DNA of 64,000 bases from contig VYZB01000036.1 of NCBI GenBank assembly GCA_013397455.1, forward strand, positions 2,008,878 through 2,072,877, read 5' to 3'. This DNA is from Crotophaga sulcirostris. Its lineage: Eukaryota > Chordata > Aves > Cuculiformes > Crotophagidae. The position numbers were made by a program, and so were the translations under genes. Shown piece after piece: positions 1-12,900 of this stretch (position 1 is its first letter; the number at the start of each line of letters is the position of its first letter). Below the pieces are notes generated by a model that saw only the letters and a list, made by a program, of their open reading frames with translations, was not told the origin of the DNA and did no database searches.

Positions 1-2580
1 GTGTGAATACTGCAGTTGTGAAGGATACACTCAGTGATTTTTTTCTTAATTGAAATAAATGAATTAATAAAATTTTCCCAAAACTGAACATGTCAATTGG
101 GTAGTCCATGTGTCTGGTCTATATTTCAGCATGCATTTTCCTTTCAAAAACTTGATTTGTGATTTGAACACAAATCAGAACAAATAATGAAGCCATGTTT
201 TGATGACGTTGGAAATTGTCATGCAAGAGTATCTAGTACTCTAAGTAAATTACATTGTTAATGGAAATTATGAGAGATATTAGAATTAAAAGCAAAGAAA
301 TATGAGACAAAGATGAGAACAGTTGTACTGAAGATCTACATAGTAAAGTGTCTACATATATAGGTCAAATAACTGTGAGGGCAAGCATAAGAACCAGGAG
401 TTGTATGAACGATCCTTCTATACACACCTGCCATATGTTCCCTGGCTTCTGCCAACTGAAGACCTAGGAATTCAGTGGATCAGAGGTTGGATTGGGACTG
501 TTTTGTTTGATAACTCTTGATGGACCTAGTTGTATGTTCTCCAAGCAAGCCTTTTTTGCTTTTGACTTGTAACACAGCATGTAGCTGCATGGAGAGCCAT
601 CGTCTGTATATCTGACTTCTAATGAGCCATTTGGTACCTTGTCATTTTTAATATTGTGAGATATGATGAAAATAGTTTTCCGTTTGCTTTCTCTAGACTA
701 CTTTTTTATTTATTTGGCCATAATGATATCCTCCTGCCTCTCTTTTGCAGGTTCAACTGTTAGGCTATTTAATCTCATGTCTAAAGGTTTGTTGATACAA
801 TTCTCATTACCCTTGTTGCTCATGTAAATCTTTTAATTCTGTGACCTTTGTCAAGACATGCAGCATATTTTGTGTAGTTAAATCTAGTTTAATATTTTGG
901 GAGGAACAAGGTAGTTGTTTAGTATCTAGTTAGTTTCTGTCTCATTAGTAGCTTCTGAGGTGCCCTTCAAACTCTGCCTTTTGTCTTCTGCAAATTTGCA
1001 CTGGCCTAGATGTTCTGTTGTAAATCTGTGTGAGAAAGCTCTTTCATTGTATCCTAATCCTACTTCTAACTAATTTTGAAGCCAGAAGGCAAGAAATGCT
1101 CTGCCCAGGGCACCTTGAAGGGATGACTCTAAAAGGTGATGCCTGTTTATGTCCTCACCCGAGTAACAGGGGTAACTGCACGGAGAGCCACATTTTTCCA
1201 TCCTCCTCTCCCTTTGGCTAAGTGAGTTTGGGGGTAGTTACTGTGGCTTGAAAGAAGTCTGGGGCAATTGTACAAGCGAGTAAGAGAATTCTCTTGCTTT
1301 TAATACAGCCTGTTTATCAGTGACAAGCCATATCCATACCTCTGTCCTGTATCTGACTGCCCAAAAGCAAGCTCTTGGGTGTCTGTCCTTTTTTCCCCAA
1401 AAGCTTATGTGGGGTTTTTGCTATTTATGGAAAAATATAGTTTTCTACAGAGTAAAATAGACTGCATTTTAAAGGTTAGAGAACATGGATGTATCCTTTT
1501 AACTGGACGTTACAGGGAGACTGCTATTTAAATGCTGTTACAGTGGAGGCAGGCACATGCTTGCTAGTTTGTGTTCTGCAGTTCGGATGTTGGAAATAGG
1601 TTTGTCCCACATCTGAAAAGTTTGTGTGGTACTACCTCATTCAGGGAGTTTGTAACCTTTTGTGAATTCAAGATGCTTCTTAGAGTATTGTGAAACAATA
1701 GGAATAATTTAAAATAATACTTGGAATTAAGGCTACGTAATCCTTTTATTTGGTTAATGAGTTTTCCAAATTAAGAAAAGCATCTAGAGATATTCTTATG
1801 GTAATCTGGATGCATTTCTGACTTGAACAAAATAGATTTGATTTTAAAACTGTGAATGAAATCTGCCACTGAATTTTTCTTGACTATCATAAAAACAAAG
1901 GCAGAATGCTTTGTGTTTGTGTTTTAACGTGGCTAACAAGCTAATAAAAATCTGCATACACTTTTGGAACTTGTGTTAGGAGTACTTAAGTTAAATCTTA
2001 TTATGTTTAAAGCTATCGGTAGTTGAACCCTTCTTGTCACTTTGTAGTTCTTGTAGAATAATCAGCGATCTGCCTTTTGAAATTTCACATTTGCTTGAGA
2101 ACGAACCAGACTGAAAAAAATCCTATTGTCAGGCAACTCAGGACAATGAAAATCTCAGTCTGAGAAGTGATATTTAATTACTTACTGCCTAGACAAGCTT
2201 GTAAAACAAATTTAATTACATGCAACAGACAAGCTGCTGACCTCCACTTAAAATTCTGTGTACACAGGGTGACCTGTGGGTCTGACCTGAGACTGAAAGG
2301 GAAAAAAAAGGTCCAAGTTTCCTCTCACATGCCACCAAAGATCAGCTGTGCTCTCCCTGGGGAGGCAAATGCATTTGCTGCCTGCAACACAGTCATGACA
2401 GAGAAGCCAAAAGAGAAATTTAACCAAGGTGGAGGTTGAGTTGAGTTGAGTCAAAGTGCTTCTGACCACAGGAATACTGAGTTCAGTGTACTGGCTGGAT
2501 AAATAGCCTATATTCTGTCTGCCAGTTCTGATGTTCAGATGCACCCCAAAATGTTAGCTACTGGTGTCTTTATTTTCATC
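1..2580. other. AT-rich noncoding DNA, no gene seen
   Basis: No open frame here resembles a known protein. Short frames near 1030-1221 (GTG start) and 2167-2544 carry no domain and are bounded by chance stops. The only structure I noted is a perfect inverted repeat at 153-177 (9-bp arms, 7-nt loop), which is about what chance gives in a window of this size. The sequence is consistent with an intron or intergenic DNA. Confidence 0.7.
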
Positions 2581-2794
2581 CTGAAAATTTCTTCACTGAA
2601 AGGGTGATTGGCCACTGGAATGCGCGGCCCAGGGAGGTGGTGGAGTCGCCGACCCTTGATGTGTTTAAGGGAAGATTGGATGAGGCACTCAGTGCCATGG
2701 TTTAGGTGATGAGATGGTGTTAGTGTTGGCTTATAGGTTGGACTTGATGATCTCAGAGGTCTCTTCCAACCTGGTTATACTGTGATACTGTGTG
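2581..2794 (+). mobile_element. CR1 LINE, 3' end (5'-truncated copy)
   Basis: This is the 3' tail of a chicken-repeat-1 type non-LTR retrotransposon in sense orientation. The diagnostic blocks run in the usual order: a segment like the end of ORF2 ('ttcactgaaagggtg', then 'cccagggaggtggtgg'), 'gtgccatggttta', 'ggttggacttgatgatc', 'cagaggtctcttccaacc', and a short 8-bp tandem tail of the unit 'atactgtg'. CR1 copies are normally cut short at the 5' end by incomplete reverse transcription, and this one retains only about 210 bases of a multi-kilobase element. It encodes no functional reverse transcriptase. I see no target-site duplication, as is usual for CR1. The blocks are well preserved, so it is probably a fairly recent avian insertion. 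The left boundary is uncertain by about 10 bases. Confidence 0.93.
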
Positions 2795-3575
2795 AAAAGA
2801 AGCCTGTTGTTGAATTATGTTAATCAAGGTGGATAGCTTAACTGCTGATCGACTCTAATGACAAGGAACTAAATTTAAGTCTTCAGGTGTCTTTGCAAGA
2901 GGCAGTGTATTGTTCATTTGTTTATCTGTGTGCTACAGGTTTGCATTGCAATCCATAAATAAACATGCTTGCCCAGGTGGAGCATCTCTGAGGCAAAAGC
3001 ACAGTGCACTCACCCAGGGCTTGCTGTGGAATCGCGCTGTAAATGAGCAGAAGGTGGTTTGAAAAGTGCAAAGTAGACACGCATTGTCTTTTTAGGGAGT
3101 TAAGAAAGCAAACACATCCTGGGAATATCTTTGTCTACAGAAGCAGAATGAAAACCTTGCAATGAATGGCAAATAATAGAAAAGTCTGCCGGACAGTGAC
3201 CTGGGAACGGGCTAGCAGTTGAGGCTGCAAACATGCTTCAGTGCTTTTTGCCTTTGCTTTTTGCTGAAGTTCTGCTTCCAGTCTCCTATGTAAGTCTCCA
3301 ACCCCCAAAGTGAAGCAGATGCAGCTGGGCAAGCCGAAGCGTTTTCCTCTCCTGGGTAGCAGCTTTGCCGTGTGATGGAAATAGCAGCGCACTAGCCAAG
3401 GCTGCTGAGAGGGCAAAGTGGCTCCTCAGCTGCTTCACTTTGCAGCTTGGTGTAGAAACATAAACAGCAACCTATTGTGTTCTGTGTTACAGTGTGGTAC
3501 TTTATCATAAGTGCTTGCCAACCTCAGTTTATACTGAGTTAATATCCAGACCATATGATTATATTTTCGCATGAA

Positions 3576-3591
3576 ATATATATATATATAT
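3576..3591. repeat. (AT)8 microsatellite
   Basis: Eight uninterrupted AT dinucleotides. It is short and probably polymorphic between individuals. No function is implied. Confidence 0.9.
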
Positions 3592-3993
3592 GCCTTGCCC
3601 GAAAGATGAGCTGCTATCTGCCAGTGTCCAGGATGCTTGCCTTGTCCTGGTAACTGATTGAATTCCAGGAACACATACACAGTCAGAAATTTTTACAACC
3701 ACATAGATTTACTGCTGCTGCTTCTAGCATATCCATAATGCACATGTACACACACAGGATAAATACATATAATGAGATACGTATGAATATAGGAAACTGC
3801 AACTTTTTCTTACAATTCTATATTGTATTTTTGTGTCCTTATATGTATATTTTCCCTAATAAAGTGCAAGTTTGTTTTTAAACTGCTTGATCAAAACTCC
3901 TCATATATCACTACTGAAGACTGAGATATGTATTATGGAGAAACCAAATTGAACAAGAAAATACTTTTCTTCCCAGGAAAGTTGGGAAACTTT

Positions 3994-4016
3994 ATAGATC
4001 ATAGATCATAGATCAT
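3994..4016. repeat. 7-bp tandem repeat (ATAGATC)3
   Basis: Three exact copies of ATAGATC plus two further bases. A heptamer period is less common than di- to tetranucleotide repeats, but the array is very short. Confidence 0.9.
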
Positions 4017-6803
4017 CTGCTACAGAAACTGCTCGTTTTTAGAAGGTGGCAAGAATAACTCTGGTGTTGCTTACTGAGAGAAAATAACAAATCTTTTTTT
4101 TTTCATTGAAATGAACTTAGATGAATTTCCAGGGGGAAACAGTGCAGCAGGAATATAGTGCTACCATTTCTGAGTGCCATATATGACAATCCAATGTTAT
4201 ATCTGGAAGTTGTTCTCCGTGTGTCCTGTCCTCTGTGTAATTTTGGCATGCCTTTTGTTCCTCTCTCTTCATAGTGGTTCCACTTTAAATGAGCTCTGCA
4301 GAAAAAATTGCTGTCAAGTCTGGGAAAGATAATGCAACACCTTAATTTTCCATATTACAAAATGTTCTGAAATGCTTGCAGAGGGATCCCAGTTCTGCAT
4401 GGAGTCAGCTGGAGTAATTAGGGCATGATGCAATTGTTTCTTTACGGGCCTGAGGCCATCCCAAGAACCACAAAGGCTCATTCCTTGTTAAAGGTTTCTT
4501 TAACCCCTGACCAGGTGGGTGTCATGGATTTTCTTCAAATACTTTGAGCTCTGTGACAAATGGAGTCACAAGACCCCAAGTCACTGCTCACAGGACTGTA
4601 GCTCGACATGTCCCTCACTGAATCTTTAGGAAGACCAAACACTGTTCAAGGAATGTAATTTTGGGTATTTTTTTGCTACAGAAGGATATAAATACCATTC
4701 ACGGTATTCTACTTGATGAATCATAATCTGAAACTATTTGTTTTGGCCAGCCTAATATGTTATCATCCTCCCTTTTCCTTCTGGAAAATTTTGGCCTTTC
4801 CATGAGTTCAATTCCATGAGGAGCATCATTTCTGAGTGCTGAGAAGAGCAGTAAATATCTGCAAAGCTGAACTCGGATTTTAGAAAGCAGCCAGTCATAA
4901 AGTTGGTGATTTGTGCTACGTGCTTCTTGTCATTACGATGGCAATAATTTTGCATCTTTAAAGAATTTAATAAACTCTGCATTCACAAAAACACTTTAAA
5001 TTTGGCTGCTATGCTTCTAAACGTTTGCTTGCCTTTACTAAAGTAGCATGAACTGTTGCTGGTCTTTCTCTCTGACTATTATTGAAAAATATTTTTGGAA
5101 ATGGAAAGGTGCTTTGGGGTTTTTTTGGTCTGTTTTTATTTCAGAAGAGCTCAGACAGGTTAATGGGGAGGTTTTTGCAGGTTGTTGATGTAGAAAATGT
5201 CCATGCACATTTAATCTTTTCTCAGAAGCCTGCAATGATTACTTTAGGCTTTGCTTTCTTTCCTGAATACATTTATCAGCTAAAGACCACATGTTTACTC
5301 TCTTTGCAGCTTCTTTCATTCCTTTGACTACTGAGGCATAGAAAGGATGTGTTATAGTGATCCAAGTCCAGATTCAATATTAACCTATTTTGTCAGCATT
5401 TCTGTTGTCTTCTGTATAGGTATTTATACTGAATCTTCCATGTATGGAGTGGGAAGGTATTAACTCTCCTACCTTGCAAACATAGGTTGCATATTTTTTA
5501 TTTTTCCCTAAAAAGGCTGAGAGGACTTGTTGAACATGTTTTCCCAAAGGTGCAAATGACCAGTTCTTTAAAAATCATTTTCTGACAGCACGATGCAGGC
5601 ATTTTTGTGCTCCCTCTGCACACATCACTAGCTTAGATAAAAACCTGACCTGAATAGGTATGTGCCAGAACTATTGCCAAAGATTGGAGTCTAAGTAGTG
5701 GAAACAGATTGAGGACTTTCACTCTTTTCTTTCTTTGTTCTTATAACAAATGTCAATTAACTCTGTTGTTCATTGCCTCTAGAACCACAAGCTTCTTTAC
5801 CTACATTACTACTATCAAACAGTGGACATTGTCTAGATTTATAAATAAACAAAAACATGTAAATTAAAACAGATGAAGGTCTACACAAACTTCACATATA
5901 GGATATTCTGGCATGAAATACCTTCATAGAAGCATTTCATCCCTTTTTACAACATGATGAAGGCAGATTCTCCAGCAGCAAGCCTGAATTATTATTGAGT
6001 TTGTTTAATTTTCAACTTTGGACCCAAGCTGTTCAAACAGATTACTCTCTGCTTTTATCTGAATCAACTTCCTCATGCTTTCATCAAAGCAAAAGAGATT
6101 ATTTGACTTTCTGTCTCCTAACGCAGCATTACAAGAAAGTCATATGTTAAGTGTCAGTGATAGATTCTGTATCAGGGAATGGCCGCTCTGTCTTCATGTA
6201 AGTGTCCTGTAATAGTTCCCTGACAAAGAGAAAAACATCTCATTCTTATTTATTTGGAGGCTATTTATTAGTATATATTACAACAGTATTCACTCTCTAA
6301 CTGAAGCTAATGTATTTCAGAATGAGTTTAGGTGAGGTTATGTTTGAACTGGTGTAATAATGTGCAGGCATAATGCGTTTGTATCCTGGCACTAATCCTG
6401 TACCTTAAGCAACAGTGTCTTCATCTTTCCTGGGGACACAGTATTTGTGAACTGATTAATACCTGGCAATAGGAGGACACCTTCTCTTCAGACTGACTTG
6501 CAGTGTCGTTGTGAGAATTTAATGATAACTAGCACCGACACAAGCTCTAGGCACACACAAGGTTTTCTGGTGGGAGTGAAATCTCTTTTTATGCTTGGTG
6601 TTTTATTTATAAGAAAGTTGAGATGGAGGTAGTGAGTTAACTAATTTCTCAATCAGCTAAATCTATGGAAAATACTTGGAAGACTACTGGTTACATAGAG
6701 AAATCCATCTGTATGTTTCAGTTCTTTCTGCAGGAATTGTTGGGTTATAGGTGTAAAATATGGATTCCCTCAATCACAGTAGCAAAACCCAATATGGACA
6801 GCC

Positions 6804-6932
6804 TCAGGGAAGACTGGATGAGACACTGAGTGCCATGGTTTAGATGATGGGTTGGTGTTAGTGTTGGGTTATAGATTGGACTTGATGATTTCAGAGGTCC
6901 TTTCCAACTTTGTGATACTGTGATACTGTGAT
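6804..6932 (+). mobile_element. CR1 LINE, 3' end, second copy
   Basis: A second sense-strand CR1 tail, cut shorter at the 5' side than the copy about 4 kb upstream. It starts in the block 'gggaagactggatga' and continues through 'tgccatggttta', a 'ggtgttagtgttggg' segment, 'ttggacttgatgatttcagagg', 'cctttccaac' and a tail of about two and a half 'gtgatact' units. It shares the 'gttagtgttgg' stretch and the 'atactgtg' tail unit with the copy at 2581-2794, so both belong to one subfamily. It contains no coding sequence. The largest open frame in the window runs antisense through it. Confidence 0.92.
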
Positions 6933-9900
6933 CAGATACTTTGGAGACAAGCAGCATCATCAATGACTGTAGTGTTGGCACGTTGTGTATGCATCTCTTT
7001 CTCTGAGCTCTCTTAGGCTTTGTACTCCAGGCTGAGTAGGTGAAGTGAGAAAACACCTTCTGTATGTTCTGAAGACACCTCTTCCTCGAGAGGAACCGCA
7101 GATATTTTCTACCTTCATTTAAATTGTGGAAAGAGGACTTCAAACTGTAGCAAATGACAGCACCCAGACACAGTCTCAATTCACAGCTGAGCAGGCAGGA
7201 AACCCTTCCAGGGTTTTCATGCAGGAGGCACATGACTCCTTGTGAGCGATGCAAATGTATTAACTCCTTGTTACAGCCAGGCCTCTCTTCGCATTGCTGT
7301 CCTTCTGAACAAATGGTATTTAATACAGAGAGCTCAGTGTTGTCGGCCTGGAGAGAGCAGTGGTGCAGGTGATACTCGGCTGGCTGCACTAAACCCTAGA
7401 AGCCTCCAAATGTGGGTCAGGGATTCTTCACAGAGAGGGTGCCCTGGACGGGGCCCAAGTGAAGGAGGGAATAAACAGGAGCTGCAATAAACTTGGTAAT
7501 GGCACAGAAATAAAGCTCTCCAGTCTGTTTAAATTTTTCGTGTTAGCTTCTTAAAAAGAGCTGCTGGAACTGGTCACGGTACTTGCAGCTATTGAAGGAG
7601 TGTTTCTGGTATGGCTCAAACTTCAATACTCATTGGTTGTATTTATGGAGGAAAATCAGAGCAAGGCTGAAATTACTGTACGACTAAAAGATGATGTGCC
7701 TCAGTGTTCGGTTAGCTGTGTATAGTCCGACATCTGGACACATTGCAGTCTTATTTACGACCTACAGCAGCTCCACATATACATCTTTAATATCAAAATT
7801 CTGCTGCTTCATTTGCGTAGTTATTGGTGCCCATATTTATGCAATTACAAGTTGTTTTTTTATCATTATGTATTTCACGGGCAAGATATAGATTAAAAAT
7901 GTCTTAATCCTAAAATGAGGATATCAGTCCTGACACGGATGCTGAATTGTTGTTTCTCTTCAAGTGGTCAATAAACAAGTTAGGAAGTAGCTAAGCTTTT
8001 TGATGACCAAATGAGATGTGTTTAAGTTAATCACAAGTTACTTGTGCTTATCTTCCACAGCACATATGTTTGCTTATAGTTTTGTGTATATACTGAGAAT
8101 CAGGGAAAAAATGGACATTCCAACTTTTTGTGTTTGTATTGAGGATTGATATATTTTTGACTGTTTTGCATATGCCATGTTATGCTATATGAAATAGCAT
8201 CACAAGTGGTGATTATAACTATCCGAACAGGCTCTCTCTACAATAACCTACATACTTTCCTTTTTTTGTAAAAAGGTACCCCTATATCAAAGCCTTTCTT
8301 TAGCTTATATGCCTAGAATCTTATTAAAATCTAATCTCATTAAGCACACCATCAGTGTTAATATAGTGTATCCTAAATCTCAGTAGTTTAGAAATGATCT
8401 GTGCCTGAAAAGATGAAATGAGAAACTCACCAATTAGTATAAATGTCTTAGTGGAGCAGAAGGTAACTTCAAAGAAGTTGATTATATATTTGGGTTTTTT
8501 GATATATATCTTTTCTTTTTTTCTGAAGTACTTCCAATTTGGAGCCAACTTTTAAAACTTTTTTAGCATAATATTGGAATATTTGAAGCTCTTTTATCAC
8601 TTGTGTGCAAACCAAATGTAAGGGGAACTTTTGAAACATTTGAAAATATTTTAAAACAATCTGGTTAGTTTTTAAAGATGAAAGGACTGAAAATGAAATA
8701 AAAAGTCTTAGTCTGATTGTGCTCTTCTGCTGCACTACTTTTTTCTTTTATGTGCTGTGGGCTGTTATTTGCAACATTTCATCCTGTTACGCAATCCTTT
8801 TGCTATGGCAAGCCTTACTGTAAAACATCATGTTTTGTGTCTGCATCTGAGCATCTCTGCTCACCTTTGCAAGATGTTAGGATCTGTCTTGCAATCAGAT
8901 GATATCAGAGAGTGCTACAGAGTCCAGTAAACTCTGAATCCCCAACCTCCATCAAACTGGCAAGAAACTGGAGCCTCAGGTCCTGCACAGAAGGCTCCCT
9001 CCATCACATGAGGAGCATCGCAGACTCATGCTGCTTTGGTCCCATGGCAGATTATAACTAAGAAGCAGCTGGAGCTTCCAGCTTCAAGTCCTCCTTATTT
9101 GTGTTGCGCAACATCTGGCAACCAAAAAAATTTAATAAAAAGTAGCATTAGAATAGAGAGTCACATGCTGCATAAGGGATAGGTTGGAAAGAAAGCAAGT
9201 ATTGTATCCTCTTGTGTGCAGCATCCCCATACTGTGGCCTGGTTTTCCTAGTAGCAGATGCAGCCTGGTTTTAAATTTGGGTTATTTTGGTGATTTTTTT
9301 TTAAAAAAAACAATGTTTCCTAGTTTCCACAGAAAATTAAGAAACACTAAGGCTTGTTTTGGCATTCGGCAAGGGACACTGAGCAATTCAGACTTAAACC
9401 TTTTGACTGTGCCACTGCATACTGATGATGCCAGTATGATTTCTTATCACAGCTAAATGTCCTTTGTGTTTGCTGCTGGAGTTGGAAGCAAGGAAAGAGC
9501 AGTACATCAAAGCAAATGGTAAATTTTTGTAACACCACATGTATAAATATTGGTGCAGGGGTGGTATTTGCTGTGTTAAGTGCCCACAGAAGTTTTAAAA
9601 AACCCCACACCTCAGAGCTGTAGGTCCAAAATTGCATGGTAAGGCAAAAAAGGTGAATAAATCATTTAAATGGTGAGGGTTTAAGTGGGATCTGGAGAGG
9701 AGGCGTAGCTACAGTCTCATGCTCCGCTGTGAGAGCAGGAGGAAGCCCAGATATATTTAAAATAAACGCATAAGTACGGGGGAAAAAGACTCTTTTCCAT
9801 CTCATGCTGTATCAAATTCCTCCCTTCTTAGCTTTTTTTTAATCCTCTGGCATTATTAGAAATTATTATTTTATGAAATAGTAGATGTAATTCTATATAA

Positions 9901-12900
9901 TGGGTGTTTATTATAAACTTATACATAATTATGTAGTTTTCAAAGATAGGATAAAAGCCGTTGCTGAAATAAGAAAACACTTTTCTATCACCTCTAGTAA
10001 TGTTTTCCACACCCTTCCATTTCAAAATAGAAGTGAATTGGATCAGCATCAGGAAGCTGTTCACACTGTTCCCAGCTGTGGATGTGTCAGTGGAGATAAA
10101 TTTCACGTTCTTGAATATTAATTACCCTTCCCTGAGTACCAATTTGCACACGCCTGAAATTCCTGTTTGCTGAAACCAAAGCTTTCAGAGGTGTGCATCG
10201 GCTCCCTCAGTGAGGCTCTGAGGTTTCACAAACTGTTTGTACAAGGAGGTTCAAGACCCATGTGACTAAACAAAAACAGGCCCAGCTGCAGTAAACGGCA
10301 GCTTTCTTTACCTTCCTTTTGGAGGAGCAGAGGTCAGGGACATACATTTATTTTCTTCATTGGTGCAGGTTTTCAGTGCCCTTCCAACCCTGTTTCTGTC
10401 CACTGTCCAGCTGGGTAGTTACTGGCTGATGGCTGCGGAGCAGAATTTGCCTTTCTGATCAGACTGGCAGGTGCACCTTGCAGGAACCTCCCGGACCTTG
10501 GCAGGGGCAGCTCGAAGCCAGCTGTTGTCCTGGGGTCACTTTTTTTTATAGTATGTACCAAATCTGAGTTAGGCTTTCATTCAGTTTGTAGCCTCAGAAC
10601 GTATTAAATTTCATTTCTATCGAATTTATTTATCCCTTAGCCCAGCAAACTGTGAAGAGTATCCTGTCTCTTCCCTCAAACCATCAAGTTCAGGGTTTTA
10701 TGTGGAGTTTTAATGAAATGTTTTTGTATAGGTGTGTTTTCTAGAAAGGACGGAAAATCTAAGTTTTTTTTTAATTCCCATCACCCTTTTGCAGACGAAC
10801 TGCTTTTGCTTATTTGCTTTTGGAAAAGGTGTGTTTATGTGAGGGCTGTATAGACCTTCTTGCTGACTTGCACATGTGCTTTTGCATCGTGTACTGTACC
10901 TTGCAGAAGTTACCGCTGTGTTCTTGCAACACCAGTTTTCCATTAAATAACAGACTATGAAAAAAGTTTAAAGAAAATTCCTTTGAGAATAGTAAATTTC
11001 AAAATTCTCCAAACATGGTTTACGAGAGCTTTGCAGCCCAATCTCCTAAAAGAAGCACCTGCAATCTGGCTTTATAGCTGATACACAACTAGCTGGCAAA
11101 CAAAAACGTTGCTAGGTTTTCAATTTACAACCTATCATACATGGGGTTCTTTCTTCCTTGTAATACTTTAAACTGAAATTGAATTTTAAATTAACTTGAC
11201 ACTGTGGTGTTTTCAAGTCAGATAAATAACTGTCTTCCTTTCCCCTTGGTTTGTAATGTATTTGATATCTTACTATGAAAGTATTTCCTGAATTGATATT
11301 AATATTATACATTTGCCTGTCCTTACTTTCCTTAGGGAAAAAAAAAAAGTGAAGCATAACTATGTAGCTGTAAGAAATACTGTTTGTACTTTGGCAGTGA
11401 TATGGTTTTGTAGTTTAGGAATTTTTCAGTTTTATTTCTGTTGCTCACTGTAGAAACTTGTGGTTTATTTCTGTGTTTTTTCACGCAACTTTGATCAAAC
11501 AGAGCCCTTCAGAATTATTTTCTCTGAGCTACTGTGCATACAGGTAATTTCCATTTGCTTTAACTCATCAGAGGGCCACATTCTTCACTTCAGTGCCCCA
11601 TTTACATCTTCACGGTGTTAATGAATCAATGTCTCAAGTCCCCAGACTATCATAGTTTGGGATTTTGGGGTGCTTTTTTATTTTTTGAGTGTTTGAGGGC
11701 TTTTTAAGCTTAGGCCCACACTATGCAGGTGTAAGTGCTTGTATAGCAGACCAGGTAGTTATGACTGGTGTCACCGATGTCTTAATCTGACACCTGATAG
11801 CATAAATATTTTTTACACTTGATGGATGACACCACTGGGAAGAATGTTATTAAAAAGCTACCAAAAAACCAAGTTTTTTTCCCTAAATATTTCTAAAGAA
11901 AAGTAGATTAATACACATGTTTCTGAATGTACATGTATACTGGAAAAGAAGACTTTTACATTAGAATTGTTTTGTGGAGCTTTTTTTCTTAACTCCTGCA
12001 CTGATAAGTGAACAAAACTTTCTCACAGAACTGTATTTGTAAGAGCTTACACTGAAAGAAATACAATGGTATAATTTACAATTTTGGCATGCTGGGCAAA
12101 ATGTATTTCTTCTGTTCCTGGTAAAAAATGTGGCTAACTCCATGGTCCTTATGTGTAATTTGAAATAAGGTATCCGAATACATCCCTTTCTCCCTTTTCC
12201 CCCAAGAAGGAATTCTCCAAACAGGTCTCATTTTGTACCACCCGGCTTCCTGCAGGACATTAGCATTCTAGAAAGAATTTCGCCAGCCCCGATGCTGTAA
12301 CAGTGGTCAAGACAGGCAGAAGGTAAAATTACCAAACACTTTCCCTCATAGGCTTAGGGCTGGAATTGTAAACAGGGGCTTTTGGTAGCTTATAAAGGCC
12401 ACTGCTTTCCTTGCCCACTCATTACCTATTCCCTTACTAGCCAATACCAGTATGACCTGAGAGCCTGACTTTTTTTATTACCAACCCCAATGAAGAAATA
12501 TTTGGAATATTTCATCTCTGTGAGTGTATTGATGAAGGAGAAAATAAGCCTCTATCTTAAACAGGACAAGAAGTTATGCAGACCAGCCCGGCTCAGTCAG
12601 AAATTCTCTTAGGCATAGGAATGCCATATGAAATTGAAAAGTTCTCCTTTAGTCAAGGAAGAGTGAAATACCATAGCCTTAGTTTGGTTGTTTTTCACTG
12701 TCCTACAGTCCTATCCTAGTTCTCTCTTCTCCCTTTATCCCACCACTCCCCTGAGTTATTCAAATGGAAAAGCTTTCTTTCAAAGGTGTTTACACAAAGA
12801 AGGCACTTGGCAGCAGATGAGATTTGTTCTGATCAAAAGCATTTTAGTGTGCTCTGATCTTTCCCCAGAATTTAGTTAAATGTGCAGAAAAAGGACTTTT

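Larger units (their letters stand above)
2795..6803. other. Noncoding DNA between two CR1 tails
   Basis: AT-rich sequence without a recognisable gene. Open frames near 3135-3416, 4752-4982 and 5038-5327 are short and partly overlap on opposite strands, which is typical of chance. It holds a short AT microsatellite and a 7-bp tandem repeat, listed separately. Confidence 0.7.

Noticed and set aside
153..177. Perfect 9-bp inverted repeat
   Set aside because: A few such short-loop repeats are expected by chance in a window this size, and nothing around it suggests a function.
1030..1221. Open frame with a hydrophobic start resembling a signal peptide
   Set aside because: Begins at GTG, is only 63 codons, has no homologous domain, and lies in plain AT-rich sequence.
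6745..7389. The longest open frame, about 214 codons on the - strand
   Set aside because: Its downstream part is the antisense of the CR1 tail at 6804-6932, it has no known domain, and its Cys/Leu/Ser-rich make-up is typical of chance frames.
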